Below, one piece after another: positions 17,119 through 25,004 of a DNA stretch of 64,000 nt. Below the pieces are notes generated by a model. That model searched no databases, was not told the DNA's origin, and was given only the letters and a program-made list of their open reading frames with translations. Within the stretch, counting starts at the first letter, position 1. Each line of letters begins with the position of its first letter. The translations under genes and the position numbers were made by a program. Source of the DNA: Clostridiales bacterium (lineage in GTDB: Bacteria > Bacillota > Clostridia > Peptostreptococcales > Anaerovoracaceae); contig QXXF01000003.1 of assembly GCA_009911365.1 (NCBI GenBank), forward strand, positions 186,001-250,000, in the 5' to 3' direction.

Positions 17119-18522
17119 ATGCGAAAAGAGATAGACCAGGAAGTGGGGTTGATCGGTCTGGGAGTCATGGGTCAGGGCATCGCCTTGAACTTGACGCAGC
17201 ACGGCTGTCAGGCCTTTGTTTATGACAAGGATCAGGAAAAAATGCGGAAATTGGCGGAGCGAGCAGATCAGACAAAGATTCATCCAAAGCAAAGCCTTTC
17301 TGCCCTTGTGGACGCAATAAAGCGGCCAAGGACCATCATGCTTCTGGTCAGAGCAGGAGAAGAAACAGACCATGTGATCGAGGAACTGGTTGCCTTGCTA
17401 GAGGCGCAGGATACGATTGTTGACCTGGGAAACTCCCATTATCAAGATACGGAGCGGCGGGAAGCGCGTCTTGCCAGGCAAGGCATTCGATTCTTAGGAA
17501 CTGGGATTTCAGGGGGAGAAAAGGGTGCGGAAAAGGGGCCTGCCATCATGGCAGGTGGGAATGAAAGCGCATGGCAGGATCTGAAAAAACTGTTCAGTGC
17601 GATTGCAGCATCCGGGTCTCATGAAAAGCCCTGCTGCGATTATTTTGGCACAGGCGGGGCCGGCCATTTTGTCAAGATGGTGCACAATGGCATTGAATAT
17701 GGATATATGGAAGTCATATCGGAAATCTATTTGCTGGCGAAAACCTACTATGGGCTGGAAACTAGCCAAATGGCCGGAGTTTTTCGGGAATTTTCCCAGG
17801 ATGAACGAGTTTCTTCCTATTTAATCGAAATCACAGCTAAAATTCTAGAAAAAATAGACCAAGATACAGGCAGGCCACTGATCGAATGGATCGCGGACAT
17901 AGCTGGAAACAAAGGGACTGGGAAATGGACCAGCCAGGCCGCCTTGGAGCTGGGAGTATCCGTGCCCGTGCTCACAGAAGCCTTATATGCTCGATATCAT
18001 TCTGCGGAGCCGAGACAAAAAACACAGAAAAGCCAGGCAGCGACCGGAAATTTTGATGATAAAGCTATGAGCGAACTGCGACAGGCCTTGGAGTTTGGTC
18101 AATACCTGTGCTTTGAGAATGGACTGAAGCTGATACAAAAAGCAGCAACCGCGCAGCATTGGAACATGGATCTGGCGGCATTGCTGGAAACTTGGGAAAA
18201 CGGCTGTATTATCAGGACAAGGTTTTCTGAAACAATCAAACATGCCTGTCAGCGAAACAAGGGAATGGCCTCGCTGCTGGAAGACCAGAAAATCGCAGGG
18301 ATACTGGAACGTGACCTGACAAGCGCAAAAACTGTTTTGTGGAAAGCCTGTCAAAGCAATGTGCCGCTTTTCTGCCTTTCAGCGGCATTGCAGTACTATA
18401 CAGCGTATCATAGCAGCCAGCTCCCAACTGTGATGGTTCAGGCGCAGAGGGATTTCTTTGGCGCGCATACGTATCAGCGGATCGATAAAAAGGGAACGTT
18501 CCATACAAAGTGGGAAGAATGA
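17119..18522 (+). CDS. 6-phosphogluconate dehydrogenase-like oxidoreductase
   Basis: NADP/NAD-dependent beta-hydroxyacid dehydrogenase of the 6PGDH family, which oxidatively decarboxylates 6-phosphogluconate to ribulose 5-phosphate. Seen: Rossmann motif VGLIGLGVMGQGIALNL, the substrate loop FLGTGISGGEKGAEKGP, the catalytic Lys region GAGHFVKMVHNGIEYGYME, and the helical C-terminal domain with NKGTGKWTSQAALELG. 467 residues, full length. Start GTG 17116 or ATG 17119; GGGGGAGG serves either. The internal segment around residues 300-320 (Q/K-rich) replaces the usual conserved loop, so specificity may differ. Gluconate-type PTS operons of other Gram-positives also contain a 6PGDH, which makes an aldonate a possible substrate. 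Confidence 0.87.
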   Translation: MRKEIDQEVGLIGLGVMGQGIALNLTQHGCQAFVYDKDQEKMRKLAERADQTKIHPKQSLSALVDAIKRPRTIMLLVRAGEETDHVIEELVALLEAQDTIVDLGNSHYQDTERREARLARQGIRFLGTGISGGEKGAEKGPAIMAGGNESAWQDLKKLFSAIAASGSHEKPCCDYFGTGGAGHFVKMVHNGIEYGYMEVISEIYLLAKTYYGLETSQMAGVFREFSQDERVSSYLIEITAKILEKIDQDTGRPLIEWIADIAGNKGTGKWTSQAALELGVSVPVLTEALYARYHSAEPRQKTQKSQAATGNFDDKAMSELRQALEFGQYLCFENGLKLIQKAATAQHWNMDLAALLETWENGCIIRTRFSETIKHACQRNKGMASLLEDQKIAGILERDLTSAKTVLWKACQSNVPLFCLSAALQYYTAYHSSQLPTVMVQAQRDFFGAHTYQRIDKKGTFHTKWEE

Positions 18523-18534
18523 CAGGAGGTAAAC

Positions 18535-18786
18535 ATGTATCAAAAAGAGATCATCATTCAAAACCCGGAAGGACTTCATGCGAGGCCTGCGGCAGCCTTT
18601 GCGAAGAAAGCTGCGGAATACAAAGGAACGAAGATCCTCGTAAAAAAAGACGGCATTGACGCAAATGCGAAAAGCATCATGTCGCTCTTGAGTTTAGGTG
18701 CGGCAGCAGGGACCAAGATTACCATCACCGCGGATGGCCCTGACGAAGAAGAGGCGGCGGAAGTACTCTGCCAGATCATGTCATGA
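18535..18786 (+). CDS. HPr phosphocarrier protein
   Basis: Small carrier that moves phosphate from EI to EIIA. His15 is in NPEGLHARPA. Ser47 in NAKSIMSLLSLG corresponds to the HPr-kinase site, so it could also take part in catabolite control. 83 residues. GACAGGAGG precedes ATG 18535. It overlaps the region before EI, giving this locus its own general PTS proteins, probably dedicated to this transporter. Confidence 0.95.
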   Translation: MYQKEIIIQNPEGLHARPAAAFAKKAAEYKGTKILVKKDGIDANAKSIMSLLSLGAAAGTKITITADGPDEEEAAEVLCQIMS

Positions 18787-18809
18787 ATGTGAATCAAGGG
18801 AGGACGACG

Positions 18810-20450
18810 GTGAAAGGGATATCAGCAGGAAGCAGCAGCGTTGCCTTTGGCAGCGCTTTGCTGGTAAAAGAAAAAGAGCTGCGGATCGAGACTGGCAAAG
18901 CACGGGACATTGAAGGGGAAATCGAAAAACTGCGCAGGGCTTTGCGTCAAGCAGCTGAAACCATACAGCAGGAAAAACAGAGGTTGGAAGACGCAGGCGG
19001 GGCAGCAGAAGCTTATGAGTTATTGGAAGCCCATGAAATGATGCTGCTGGATGAAGAGGCGCGTCACAAGATGGAAGCCTTTATTCATCAAAATCAAGCA
19101 ACGGCTTCCTTGGCCGCTGACCAAGTGTTTGAAGCATACAAGGCAATGTTTGAGGCCATGGAGGACGATTATCTAAAAGCTAGGGCCGCTGATTGCGCAG
19201 ATGTGAAAAAACGCCTCTTGAAAGCCATGCTGCCTGAAGACGAATCGAAAGCATCTATGCTAGGCAAAGCCCAGACAGGTCCTTTTGTGCTAGTGGCAAA
19301 GGAACTGCTCCCATCTGCGCTGTTATCCACGGACCGAGGCAGCATCAGCGGGCTTCTGACAGAGAAAGGAAGCAAAACATCGCATATCGCCATTCTTGCC
19401 CGAGGCATGGGAATTCCAGCGATCATCAGCGCACGAAACATCACGGAGCAGATAGAGCAGGGCGATGAGATCATCTTAGATGGCGGCACAGGAAGCTATA
19501 TGATAGGCCCCTCTGAAGAGGAAAAAGCGCATTACGAGAAACAGATCAAAAAGCAGCAGGAAGAAAGGCTGGCGTTGAAAAAAATGATGGGCAAGGAAAC
19601 TGTCACCCAGAGTGGAAGAAAAGTCCGGCTCCTAGCCAATATCGGCTCTCTGGATGATATCTCCGATGTGAAAAAGCATGACGCTGAAGGCATTGGTCTG
19701 TTTCGGACAGAGTTTCTGTTCATGGACCGGCAGCAGATACCGGGAGAAGAGGAGCAGTACAAAGCCTACAAAGCCGTAGCAGACGCTTTCTTGGGAAAAG
19801 AAGTAATCATCAGGACTTTAGATGCTGGCGGTGATAAAAATATCTCGTATTTCAACATCCCAAAAGAGGACAATCCATTTCTAGGATATCGGGCCATCCG
19901 TCTGTGCCTTGAACGAGAAGAAATGTTTAAGATCCAGTTGCGGGCCTTGCTGCGGGCAAATGAAACAGGAAATATAAAAATCATGCTCCCGTTGATCTGT
20001 AGGATAGAAGAATTGCAAACAGCGAAAAAGTGGCTGGAGGAAGCTGCGCAAGAGTTGAAGGCACAAGGGCTGCTGCCTGCGGGGGCGGAAAAAACGGCAG
20101 TGGGCATTATGATCGAAACGCCTGCGGCAGTGATGATCTCCGACCAATTGGCAAAGGAAGCCAACTTTTTCAGCATTGGCACCAATGATTTGGTCCAATA
20201 CACATTGGCAGCGGACCGGACCAATGAGAGCGTCGCTGATTTGTATGACCCGCATCATCCGGCAATCCGGCGGATGATCCAAATGACCATAGAAAATGGT
20301 CATAAGAACGGGATACCAGTGGGGCTTTGTGGAGAAGCGGGAAGCGATGCCCGTATGCTGCGCTTTTTGGTGGAGCAGCAGATTGATGAAATCAGCATGT
20401 CTCCTGGCAGCATACTGAAATCCCGGGCCATAGTAAGAGCTTTGGCATAA
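18810..20450 (+). CDS. ptsI: PTS enzyme I (phosphoenolpyruvate-protein phosphotransferase)
   Basis: Transfers phosphate from PEP to HPr. Domain order: N-terminal HPr-binding and phospho-His domain with GSKTSHIAILARGMGIPA (His192), then the PEP-binding barrel with LFRTEFLFMDR, RTLDAGGDKNISYF, GIMIETPAAV, FSIGTNDLVQYTLAADR and the Cys motif VGLCGEAGSD. The start is set at GTG 18810, because GGGAGG lies six bases upstream and the product then begins VKGISAGSS like other EI proteins; ATG 18783 is in frame but lies within the HPr stop. 546 residues is slightly short of the usual 570 but complete. Confidence 0.95.
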   Translation: MKGISAGSSSVAFGSALLVKEKELRIETGKARDIEGEIEKLRRALRQAAETIQQEKQRLEDAGGAAEAYELLEAHEMMLLDEEARHKMEAFIHQNQATASLAADQVFEAYKAMFEAMEDDYLKARAADCADVKKRLLKAMLPEDESKASMLGKAQTGPFVLVAKELLPSALLSTDRGSISGLLTEKGSKTSHIAILARGMGIPAIISARNITEQIEQGDEIILDGGTGSYMIGPSEEEKAHYEKQIKKQQEERLALKKMMGKETVTQSGRKVRLLANIGSLDDISDVKKHDAEGIGLFRTEFLFMDRQQIPGEEEQYKAYKAVADAFLGKEVIIRTLDAGGDKNISYFNIPKEDNPFLGYRAIRLCLEREEMFKIQLRALLRANETGNIKIMLPLICRIEELQTAKKWLEEAAQELKAQGLLPAGAEKTAVGIMIETPAAVMISDQLAKEANFFSIGTNDLVQYTLAADRTNESVADLYDPHHPAIRRMIQMTIENGHKNGIPVGLCGEAGSDARMLRFLVEQQIDEISMSPGSILKSRAIVRALA

Positions 20451-20588
20451 ATGGAAAGACTGCTGCGGGATGATCACAATGAGAGGGTGGAGGAACGCAT
20501 CGGGGTGGTTATGGTCGGAACATTTTGTTAAAGTGCGCTTTTATTGGCGATGATTCATATTTTTCAATAAATTTCAAAAACAATTTTG

Positions 20589-20618
20589 TTGACAGCAGCG
20601 CAAAAAACAAAGTATACT
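20589..20618 (+). promoter_or_regulatory. Sigma-70-type promoter before the oxidoreductase leader
   Basis: TTGACA (20589-20594) and TATACT (20613-20618) are 18 bases apart. Transcription would start near 20625, just before the structured leader. Confidence 0.8.
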
Positions 20619-20644
20619 ACTAAAGAAGTATGAATTTAAAAATG

Positions 20645-20730
20645 ACTCCGATTTTCGCATGACACCCTGTGCCGGCGAAAACGTTAGGGTAGTGGGAGCG
20701 ATCCTGCTGCCTGCCATTGTGCGAAGGAGA
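20645..20730 (+). ncRNA. Structured 5' leader, candidate Moco/Tuco riboswitch
   Basis: Between the promoter and the terminator lies a leader that folds into several helices: a closing CTCC (20646-20649) with GGAG (20726-20729), TTTTCGC (20652-20658) with GCGAAAA (20675-20681), and AGTGGGA (20691-20697) with TCCTGCT (20702-20708) capped by a GCGA tetraloop of the GNRA type. The molybdenum/tungsten cofactor riboswitch class also uses a GNRA hairpin and is found ahead of Moco/Tuco-dependent enzymes. The gene behind this one encodes such an enzyme. I could not compare it with the Rfam model, so class membership is a proposal. Confidence 0.55.
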
Positions 20731-20767
20731 CCTGATTTTATGTCAAGCCTGCCTGCGCACTTTTTTT
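20719..20767 (+). terminator. Leader terminator (probable riboswitch expression platform)
   Basis: GTGCG (20719-20723) can pair with CGCAC (20756-20760), followed at once by seven T (20761-20767). The upstream arm directly abuts the 3' side of the structured leader, so ligand binding could decide whether it forms. Transcription of the downstream gene must pass it. Confidence 0.6.
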
Positions 20768-20839
20768 GTTCAGGAAGCAGATGGCAGGGCATCATAATCA
20801 GTGAAAGTGCATTGCGATAATGAAAGGTGGAGATATAAA

Positions 20840-22720
20840 ATGATAAAAGATGCACGAATCCTGTATGTAGACCTGAACACAAAAACTACAGAGGTAAAGA
20901 CCCTGGATGCGGAAACATATCGAAAATACCCAGGAGGCTCTGCGCTGGGACTCTATTTGATGCTGAAAGAAATGGATCCAAAAGTTGATCCTCTGTCCCC
21001 AGAAAACATGCTGATTTTCTCAGTTTCACCCCTCACCGGGATTCCAATCAGCGGTCAGAGCCGCATGTGCGTGACCACCAAAAGTCCGCTCACTGGGACA
21101 GTTGGGGATTCCCAGGTAGGTGGATTTATTCCTGCTGTTGTGAAAGCCAATGGTTGGGATGCCATCGTACTGAAAGGCAAGGCTGACAAACCAGTATATT
21201 TATACATTGAAAAAGATAAAGTGGAAATTAGAGATGCCCAGCATCTGTGGGGAAAGATCACAGGCGATACGGAAGACGCTTTGATCAAAGAGTTAGGGCA
21301 CGACAAATTTGAATCTTCCATCATTGGACCTGGCGGCGAAAACATGGTTTCCTATGCGGCGATCATGCACAGAAGAAGCCGGGCCAACGGCAGAAACGGC
21401 GTAGGAGCAGTTATGGGTTCCAAGAATGTGAAGGCCCTGGTAGTGAGAAACGCCAGGCCGGTCGTGCCAGAAGATCAGGCTGGCATGAAGACGCTGACCC
21501 TTAATGTAAAGGAACGAATGGCAGCAAATGATACGATCGTGGACACTGCGCTCAACGGTTCTGCGGGATGCGTGGACGGCCACGCGGCAGAAGGTTTCCT
21601 GCCTTCCTACAACTGGGAAAAGGGTATGATGGATGACTGGATCAAAACTGCGGGAACCACGATCACGGAAACTGTCCTCAAAAAGAGGGAAACCTGTTTT
21701 GGATGTGCGATCCGCTGCAAAGGAGTGGTTGAAATCCCAGGGAAAGCAGACCCTGAATACGGCGGACCAGAGTATGAAACTTGCGCCACATTTGGCTGCT
21801 ACTGCGGAAACACGGATCTAGGCGATATTTGTCAAGCCAATCAGCTGTGTAACATGTATGGAATCGACACCATCAGCTGCGGCGCTACTATTGCCTGGGC
21901 CATGGACTGCTTTGAAAAAGGCATCTTGACTGCGAAACAGACAGATGGCTTAGAACTGAAATTTGGAAACGGAAAAGTTTTTGAAGAACTGATCAAAAAA
22001 ATCGCGCGCAAAGAAAAGGGCATCGGTGAACTGTTGGCAAAAGGAAGCGCTGCTGCCGCAAAGACATTAGGAAAAGAAGCGGAAGACTTGGTAGTGGCAT
22101 GTAAAGGTCAGGAATGGCCGGCGCACATGGTGCAGTTCAAGCCGAACTTGGCATTGAACTATGCTGCCAATCCATTTGGCGCGGACCACCAGTCCTCTGA
22201 ACACGACCCAGCGCTCATGGCACCGGATGATGACCAGAACTGGCTGTGGCCGAATATGCTGGACACTTTTGAAAAGTGTGACAGCTATGGCATCCTGGAT
22301 GACAATAAGGCTCGTTTCGCCTATGCGACGCAGAAATTCTATGCTATGATGGATACTCTCTGCCTGTGTCAGTTCGCATGGGGACCAGCTTGGCAACTTT
22401 ACGGTCCAAAAGAGCTGGTGGAATTCTGCAAATACGGGATCGGTTGGGATACTTCCGTCGAAGAATTGCAGGAAATCGGTGAACGCCGTATCAATATGAT
22501 GCGTCTGTTCAACCAAAAGCTGGGATTCTCCAGAAAAGATGATATACTGCCGAAGAAAGCTTTCCTTCCAGTGGAATATGCAGAAGGCGAAATTGCGCAG
22601 ATTACACCGCAGCAGTTTGAGGACACCCTCACCACGTACTATCGCTATGCGGGCTGGGATGTGGAAACAGGAAATCCAACGCCAGAAACCATCAAGCGGC
22701 TAGGCTTGGAATGGGTGTAA
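20840..22720 (+). CDS. Aldehyde:ferredoxin oxidoreductase (tungsten/molybdenum pterin enzyme)
   Basis: Oxidises aldehydes to acids, or reduces acids, with ferredoxin, using a bis-pterin tungsten or molybdenum cofactor and one [4Fe-4S] cluster. The N-terminal domain (ARILYVDLNTKTTEVKTLD, YPGGSALGLYLM, MLIFSVSPLTGIPISGQSR) and the pterin-binding stretches (RANGRNGVGAVMGSKNVKAL) are typical. The Cys cluster CFGCAIRCKG is present, and CLCQFAWGPAW gives the late Cys region. 626 residues, normal. ATG 20840 follows AAAGGTGGAG. It sits behind the structured leader and six bases before a MoaD-like gene. It may handle aldehydes from amino-acid fermentation. Confidence 0.92.
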   Translation: MIKDARILYVDLNTKTTEVKTLDAETYRKYPGGSALGLYLMLKEMDPKVDPLSPENMLIFSVSPLTGIPISGQSRMCVTTKSPLTGTVGDSQVGGFIPAVVKANGWDAIVLKGKADKPVYLYIEKDKVEIRDAQHLWGKITGDTEDALIKELGHDKFESSIIGPGGENMVSYAAIMHRRSRANGRNGVGAVMGSKNVKALVVRNARPVVPEDQAGMKTLTLNVKERMAANDTIVDTALNGSAGCVDGHAAEGFLPSYNWEKGMMDDWIKTAGTTITETVLKKRETCFGCAIRCKGVVEIPGKADPEYGGPEYETCATFGCYCGNTDLGDICQANQLCNMYGIDTISCGATIAWAMDCFEKGILTAKQTDGLELKFGNGKVFEELIKKIARKEKGIGELLAKGSAAAAKTLGKEAEDLVVACKGQEWPAHMVQFKPNLALNYAANPFGADHQSSEHDPALMAPDDDQNWLWPNMLDTFEKCDSYGILDDNKARFAYATQKFYAMMDTLCLCQFAWGPAWQLYGPKELVEFCKYGIGWDTSVEELQEIGERRINMMRLFNQKLGFSRKDDILPKKAFLPVEYAEGEIAQITPQQFEDTLTTYYRYAGWDVETGNPTPETIKRLGLEWV

Positions 22721-22726
22721 AAGACG

Positions 22727-22921
22727 ATGTTGGTGACCATCAATAAAAAGGAAACACAATTGGAAGAAGGAATGACCGTGAGCCAGTTGCTGCAGTTGCG
22801 GAACCTACGTAAAGCTGCGGTCTGGATCAATGGCAAGCAGCTAATGCTGGCAGACTACGAATCCTGGAAAATTCAGGAGGGGGACAATATTAAGCTGCTG
22901 CGGATCATGGCCGGAGGCTGA
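22727..22921 (+). CDS. MoaD/ThiS-like sulphur carrier
   Basis: A 64-residue ubiquitin-fold protein ending in the Gly-Gly tail (RIMAGG) that is thiocarboxylated to donate sulphur. The central AAVWINGKQLMLADYESWKI and EGDNIKLLR are family features. It begins six bases after the aldehyde oxidoreductase stop, so the pair is co-translated. Such carriers beside aldehyde oxidoreductases are thought to serve pterin-dithiolene (Moco/Tuco) synthesis. ThiS (thiamine) is the alternative, but no thi genes are near. Confidence 0.85.
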   Translation: MLVTINKKETQLEEGMTVSQLLQLRNLRKAAVWINGKQLMLADYESWKIQEGDNIKLLRIMAGG

Positions 22922-23045
22922 CGCTCCGGGGTTTCAATGGATGTGGAAACGACTGCGCCAGCCCAGCATGCGTGCAAAAAAGCCACAAAAGGCTGGAGCG
23001 TCTTCGCATTGATTTTCTAACGCCTACAATTGGTTATATTTCCAT

Positions 23046-23085
23046 AAAAAGCACAGGACTCTTAGGTTGGAGGAATGTGCTTTTT
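23046..23085 (+). terminator. Intrinsic terminator after the MoaD-like gene
   Basis: AAAAAGCACA (23046-23055) and TGTGCTTTTT (23076-23085) are perfectly complementary with a 20-nt loop, and the T-rich arm ends the structure. Confidence 0.7.
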
Positions 23086-23122
23086 ACTTTGGATCCTATG
23101 GGTCATACCTGATATTGCGAGT

Positions 23123-23151
23123 TTGACGTTTTAACATGGATGTGATATATT
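23123..23151 (+). promoter_or_regulatory. Sigma-70-type promoter of the secreted-protein gene
   Basis: TTGACG (23123-23128), 17 bases, TATATT (23146-23151). The leader to the ATG at 23332 is about 175 bases and contains a short tandem repeat of AGTCAGAA near 23154-23178. No known riboswitch is recognised in it. Confidence 0.7.
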
Positions 23152-23331
23152 TTAGTCAGAAAAAACTGAGTCAGAAGGAACCGAGTATTAGAAGGGATTT
23201 ACAGATAATGCGATGTCGGTGATTCCGTTTACTGGCATTTTCGTATTTCTTGGCGAAAAAAAGAAAAACTTCACCCCTGACACTATGCGGGCTTGTCCGA
23301 TAAAATAGAATTATACAAGGGGGATGAGGAG

Positions 23332-23883
23332 ATGGGGAAAAAATTCGCAGGGATCCTGTTTGCGATGGTGATAGCCTTGACTACGTCAGGGCTGACATTT
23401 ACAGAACCAGAAAGCGCAGATGCGGCAGGGGATCTGCCATCTGCGGTATTGTCGAAAGAGGTGTCGCTAAGTGAGGCATCTGATGTTTCGCAGGCTGAGA
23501 TGCCGGAGGTGTCAGCGAGCCAGCCGTCGAGTGGATCACCGGAGTCAGAAACCGTAAAATTCACAGCAGAGCTTCAATTTAACTCAGCCATGGATGATCA
23601 TGTGGTGCTGCGGCTGACAAACTTAGAATCAGAAAAGATAGATGTTGCGGAGCAAGCCCATTACATGGATCAGCTAGGCAGCGCGGGTTCATGGGACTGT
23701 GTGGCCCGGCAGGAAACCGCAGTGGAGCCGGGAGAGACAGTTGATATGGAGTTTAATATGGATCAGGCAGTCACCCATGGTGAAAACTCTATTTTAGCGT
23801 TTTATATTCAATATCAGGGCCAGTGGTATCTGGCGAAAGTCGGGGAGCAGAACGGGACGGAGTGTTTTTTGGGGCATGACTAA
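23332..23883 (+). CDS. Secreted protein of unknown function
   Basis: A 183-residue product with an N-terminal signal peptide (MGKKFAGILFAMVIALTTSG) and likely cleavage near the ADAAGD stretch. A Ser/Glu/Pro-rich linker of about 50 residues follows, then a globular domain of about 110 residues with alternating strands (VVLRLTNLESEKIDV, SILAFYIQYQGQWYLAKVGE). No sortase signal is visible at the C-terminus. The start is ATG 23332, with GAGGAG beside it and GGGGG a little upstream; the codons before it give no signal peptide. I do not recognise the family. It has its own promoter and no evident operon partner. Confidence 0.75.
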   Translation: MGKKFAGILFAMVIALTTSGLTFTEPESADAAGDLPSAVLSKEVSLSEASDVSQAEMPEVSASQPSSGSPESETVKFTAELQFNSAMDDHVVLRLTNLESEKIDVAEQAHYMDQLGSAGSWDCVARQETAVEPGETVDMEFNMDQAVTHGENSILAFYIQYQGQWYLAKVGEQNGTECFLGHD

Positions 23884-24068
23884 AGGGCAGTGGAGCGAAA
23901 TGCCACATCCATATAAAGACATCAAAAGTAAAAGAGCGTTTTTCAAGAGGATACAGAGGCTTTATGTGGAGCCAGAGATTTACCTAGACCCATACCGTGG
24001 CGTTCTCCGTTGGCATACCAGCAAAAAGCTACAGCAATTATGAGAGTCCGTTCATAATGACTCTACCT

Positions 24069-24095
24069 TAATTTCCTAAACAAAATTGCCGATAA
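24069..24095 (+). promoter_or_regulatory. Sigma-28 (SigD/FliA)-like promoter
   Basis: GCCGATAA at 24088-24095 is an exact match to the sigma-28 -10 box. TAAT (24069-24072), 15 bases upstream, differs by one base from the TAAA -35 box. It lies 70 bases before the next gene's ATG. Confidence 0.55.
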
Positions 24096-24165
24096 TAATA
24101 GTAGCAGCAAATTATTCAAATATCAAAATCCTTTGAGCGATCTTAGGTAGAAAGGGAGTAAAGCT

Positions 24166-24741
24166 ATGGCAGTATCAGGTATCGCAAACAGCGGCATTGG
24201 CACTGTAGGCATGACCAACAACGCAAAGCACGCACAGCAGGGAGACAGCGAATTTTCAAAGCAGATCATGAAATGCGTGGCTGTTGGTGGGAAAAAAACG
24301 CTATTATGTTCAGATGCGTTATATGCTTCGGCCAATCCTAGGACAGGGGAATCCGTCAATATTTATCGTGCCGAGGGGTATTCAAAGAGTAACCCTATTT
24401 ATACGATCAAGGGGATTGATTCTCAAGGAAAAGAATTCGAACAGCAGATCAACGCAAGCATGATCGATGCGAATTGCTGCAGTTATAATGAACTATTGGT
24501 TCTGAACTTAGAGACAGGTCACACATCGGACAGAGATCGTCTATATGCGGCTATGACCAGGGACAAAGCAGGGACTAACAGCATTTTTGACAAAACAGAT
24601 TATTTATCATATGTACAGGCAGTCATGAAGGACCAGAAAACACTGGGAAACTGGAATTCTTATTGGGCTATGGACACATGGCGGAATGATCTTTTGAACT
24701 ATCTATTCGGAAATAGGCAGAGTAGCCTTTTAGGAATGTAA
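24166..24741 (+). CDS. Uncharacterised protein, possibly in a motility/SigD regulon
   Basis: A 191-residue soluble protein without signal peptide or membrane segment, beginning MAVSGIANSGIGTVGMTNNA. The Gly/Ser/Asn-rich start is followed by a folded region with VNIYRAEGYSKSNPIYTIKG and aromatic C-terminal stretches (GNWNSYWAMDTWRNDLLNYL). I do not recognise a named family. Clostridia often carry several proteins with similar starts near or co-regulated with flagellin genes, which would fit the sigma-28-like promoter upstream, but this is inference. AAAGGGAG precedes the ATG. A strong terminator follows, so it is a single-gene unit. Confidence 0.7.
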   Translation: MAVSGIANSGIGTVGMTNNAKHAQQGDSEFSKQIMKCVAVGGKKTLLCSDALYASANPRTGESVNIYRAEGYSKSNPIYTIKGIDSQGKEFEQQINASMIDANCCSYNELLVLNLETGHTSDRDRLYAAMTRDKAGTNSIFDKTDYLSYVQAVMKDQKTLGNWNSYWAMDTWRNDLLNYLFGNRQSSLLGM

Positions 24742-24861
24742 GGCCAAAGTGGGTATAGTGAAGAGGCATAGCTATGGGCTGGATACCCTGACACTGACCA
24801 GGTACGAAACGCTTTGTGATTGAGGATTATGATAGATGAAGGGCAGAAGCCAGAATGATTG

Positions 24862-24918
24862 AACACCTTCTAAGCAGTCAAGATAATCGGCCGAAAACTG
24901 TTTAGAAGGTGTTTTTTT
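24862..24918 (+). terminator. Strong intrinsic terminator
   Basis: AACACCTTCTAAGCAGT (24862-24878) pairs with ACTGTTTAGAAGGTGTT (24897-24913) at 16 of 17 positions, and seven T run from 24912 to 24918. Confidence 0.9.
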
Positions 24919-25004
24919 ACTCAACCATGGATCGCCCGACGGCAGGACCGCAGGGCGATATACCCCCCTTCCTCTGCGTTTAAATGGTTGTTGCGGTCAA
25001 GGGT

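Noticed and set aside
19881-20477. Long leftward frame opposite enzyme I
   Set aside because: Shadow of a highly conserved gene; no motif and no ribosome site.
23158-23331. Possible riboswitch in the 175-base leader of the secreted-protein gene
   Set aside because: Only a short tandem AGTCAGAA repeat is seen. No conserved riboswitch core could be recognised.
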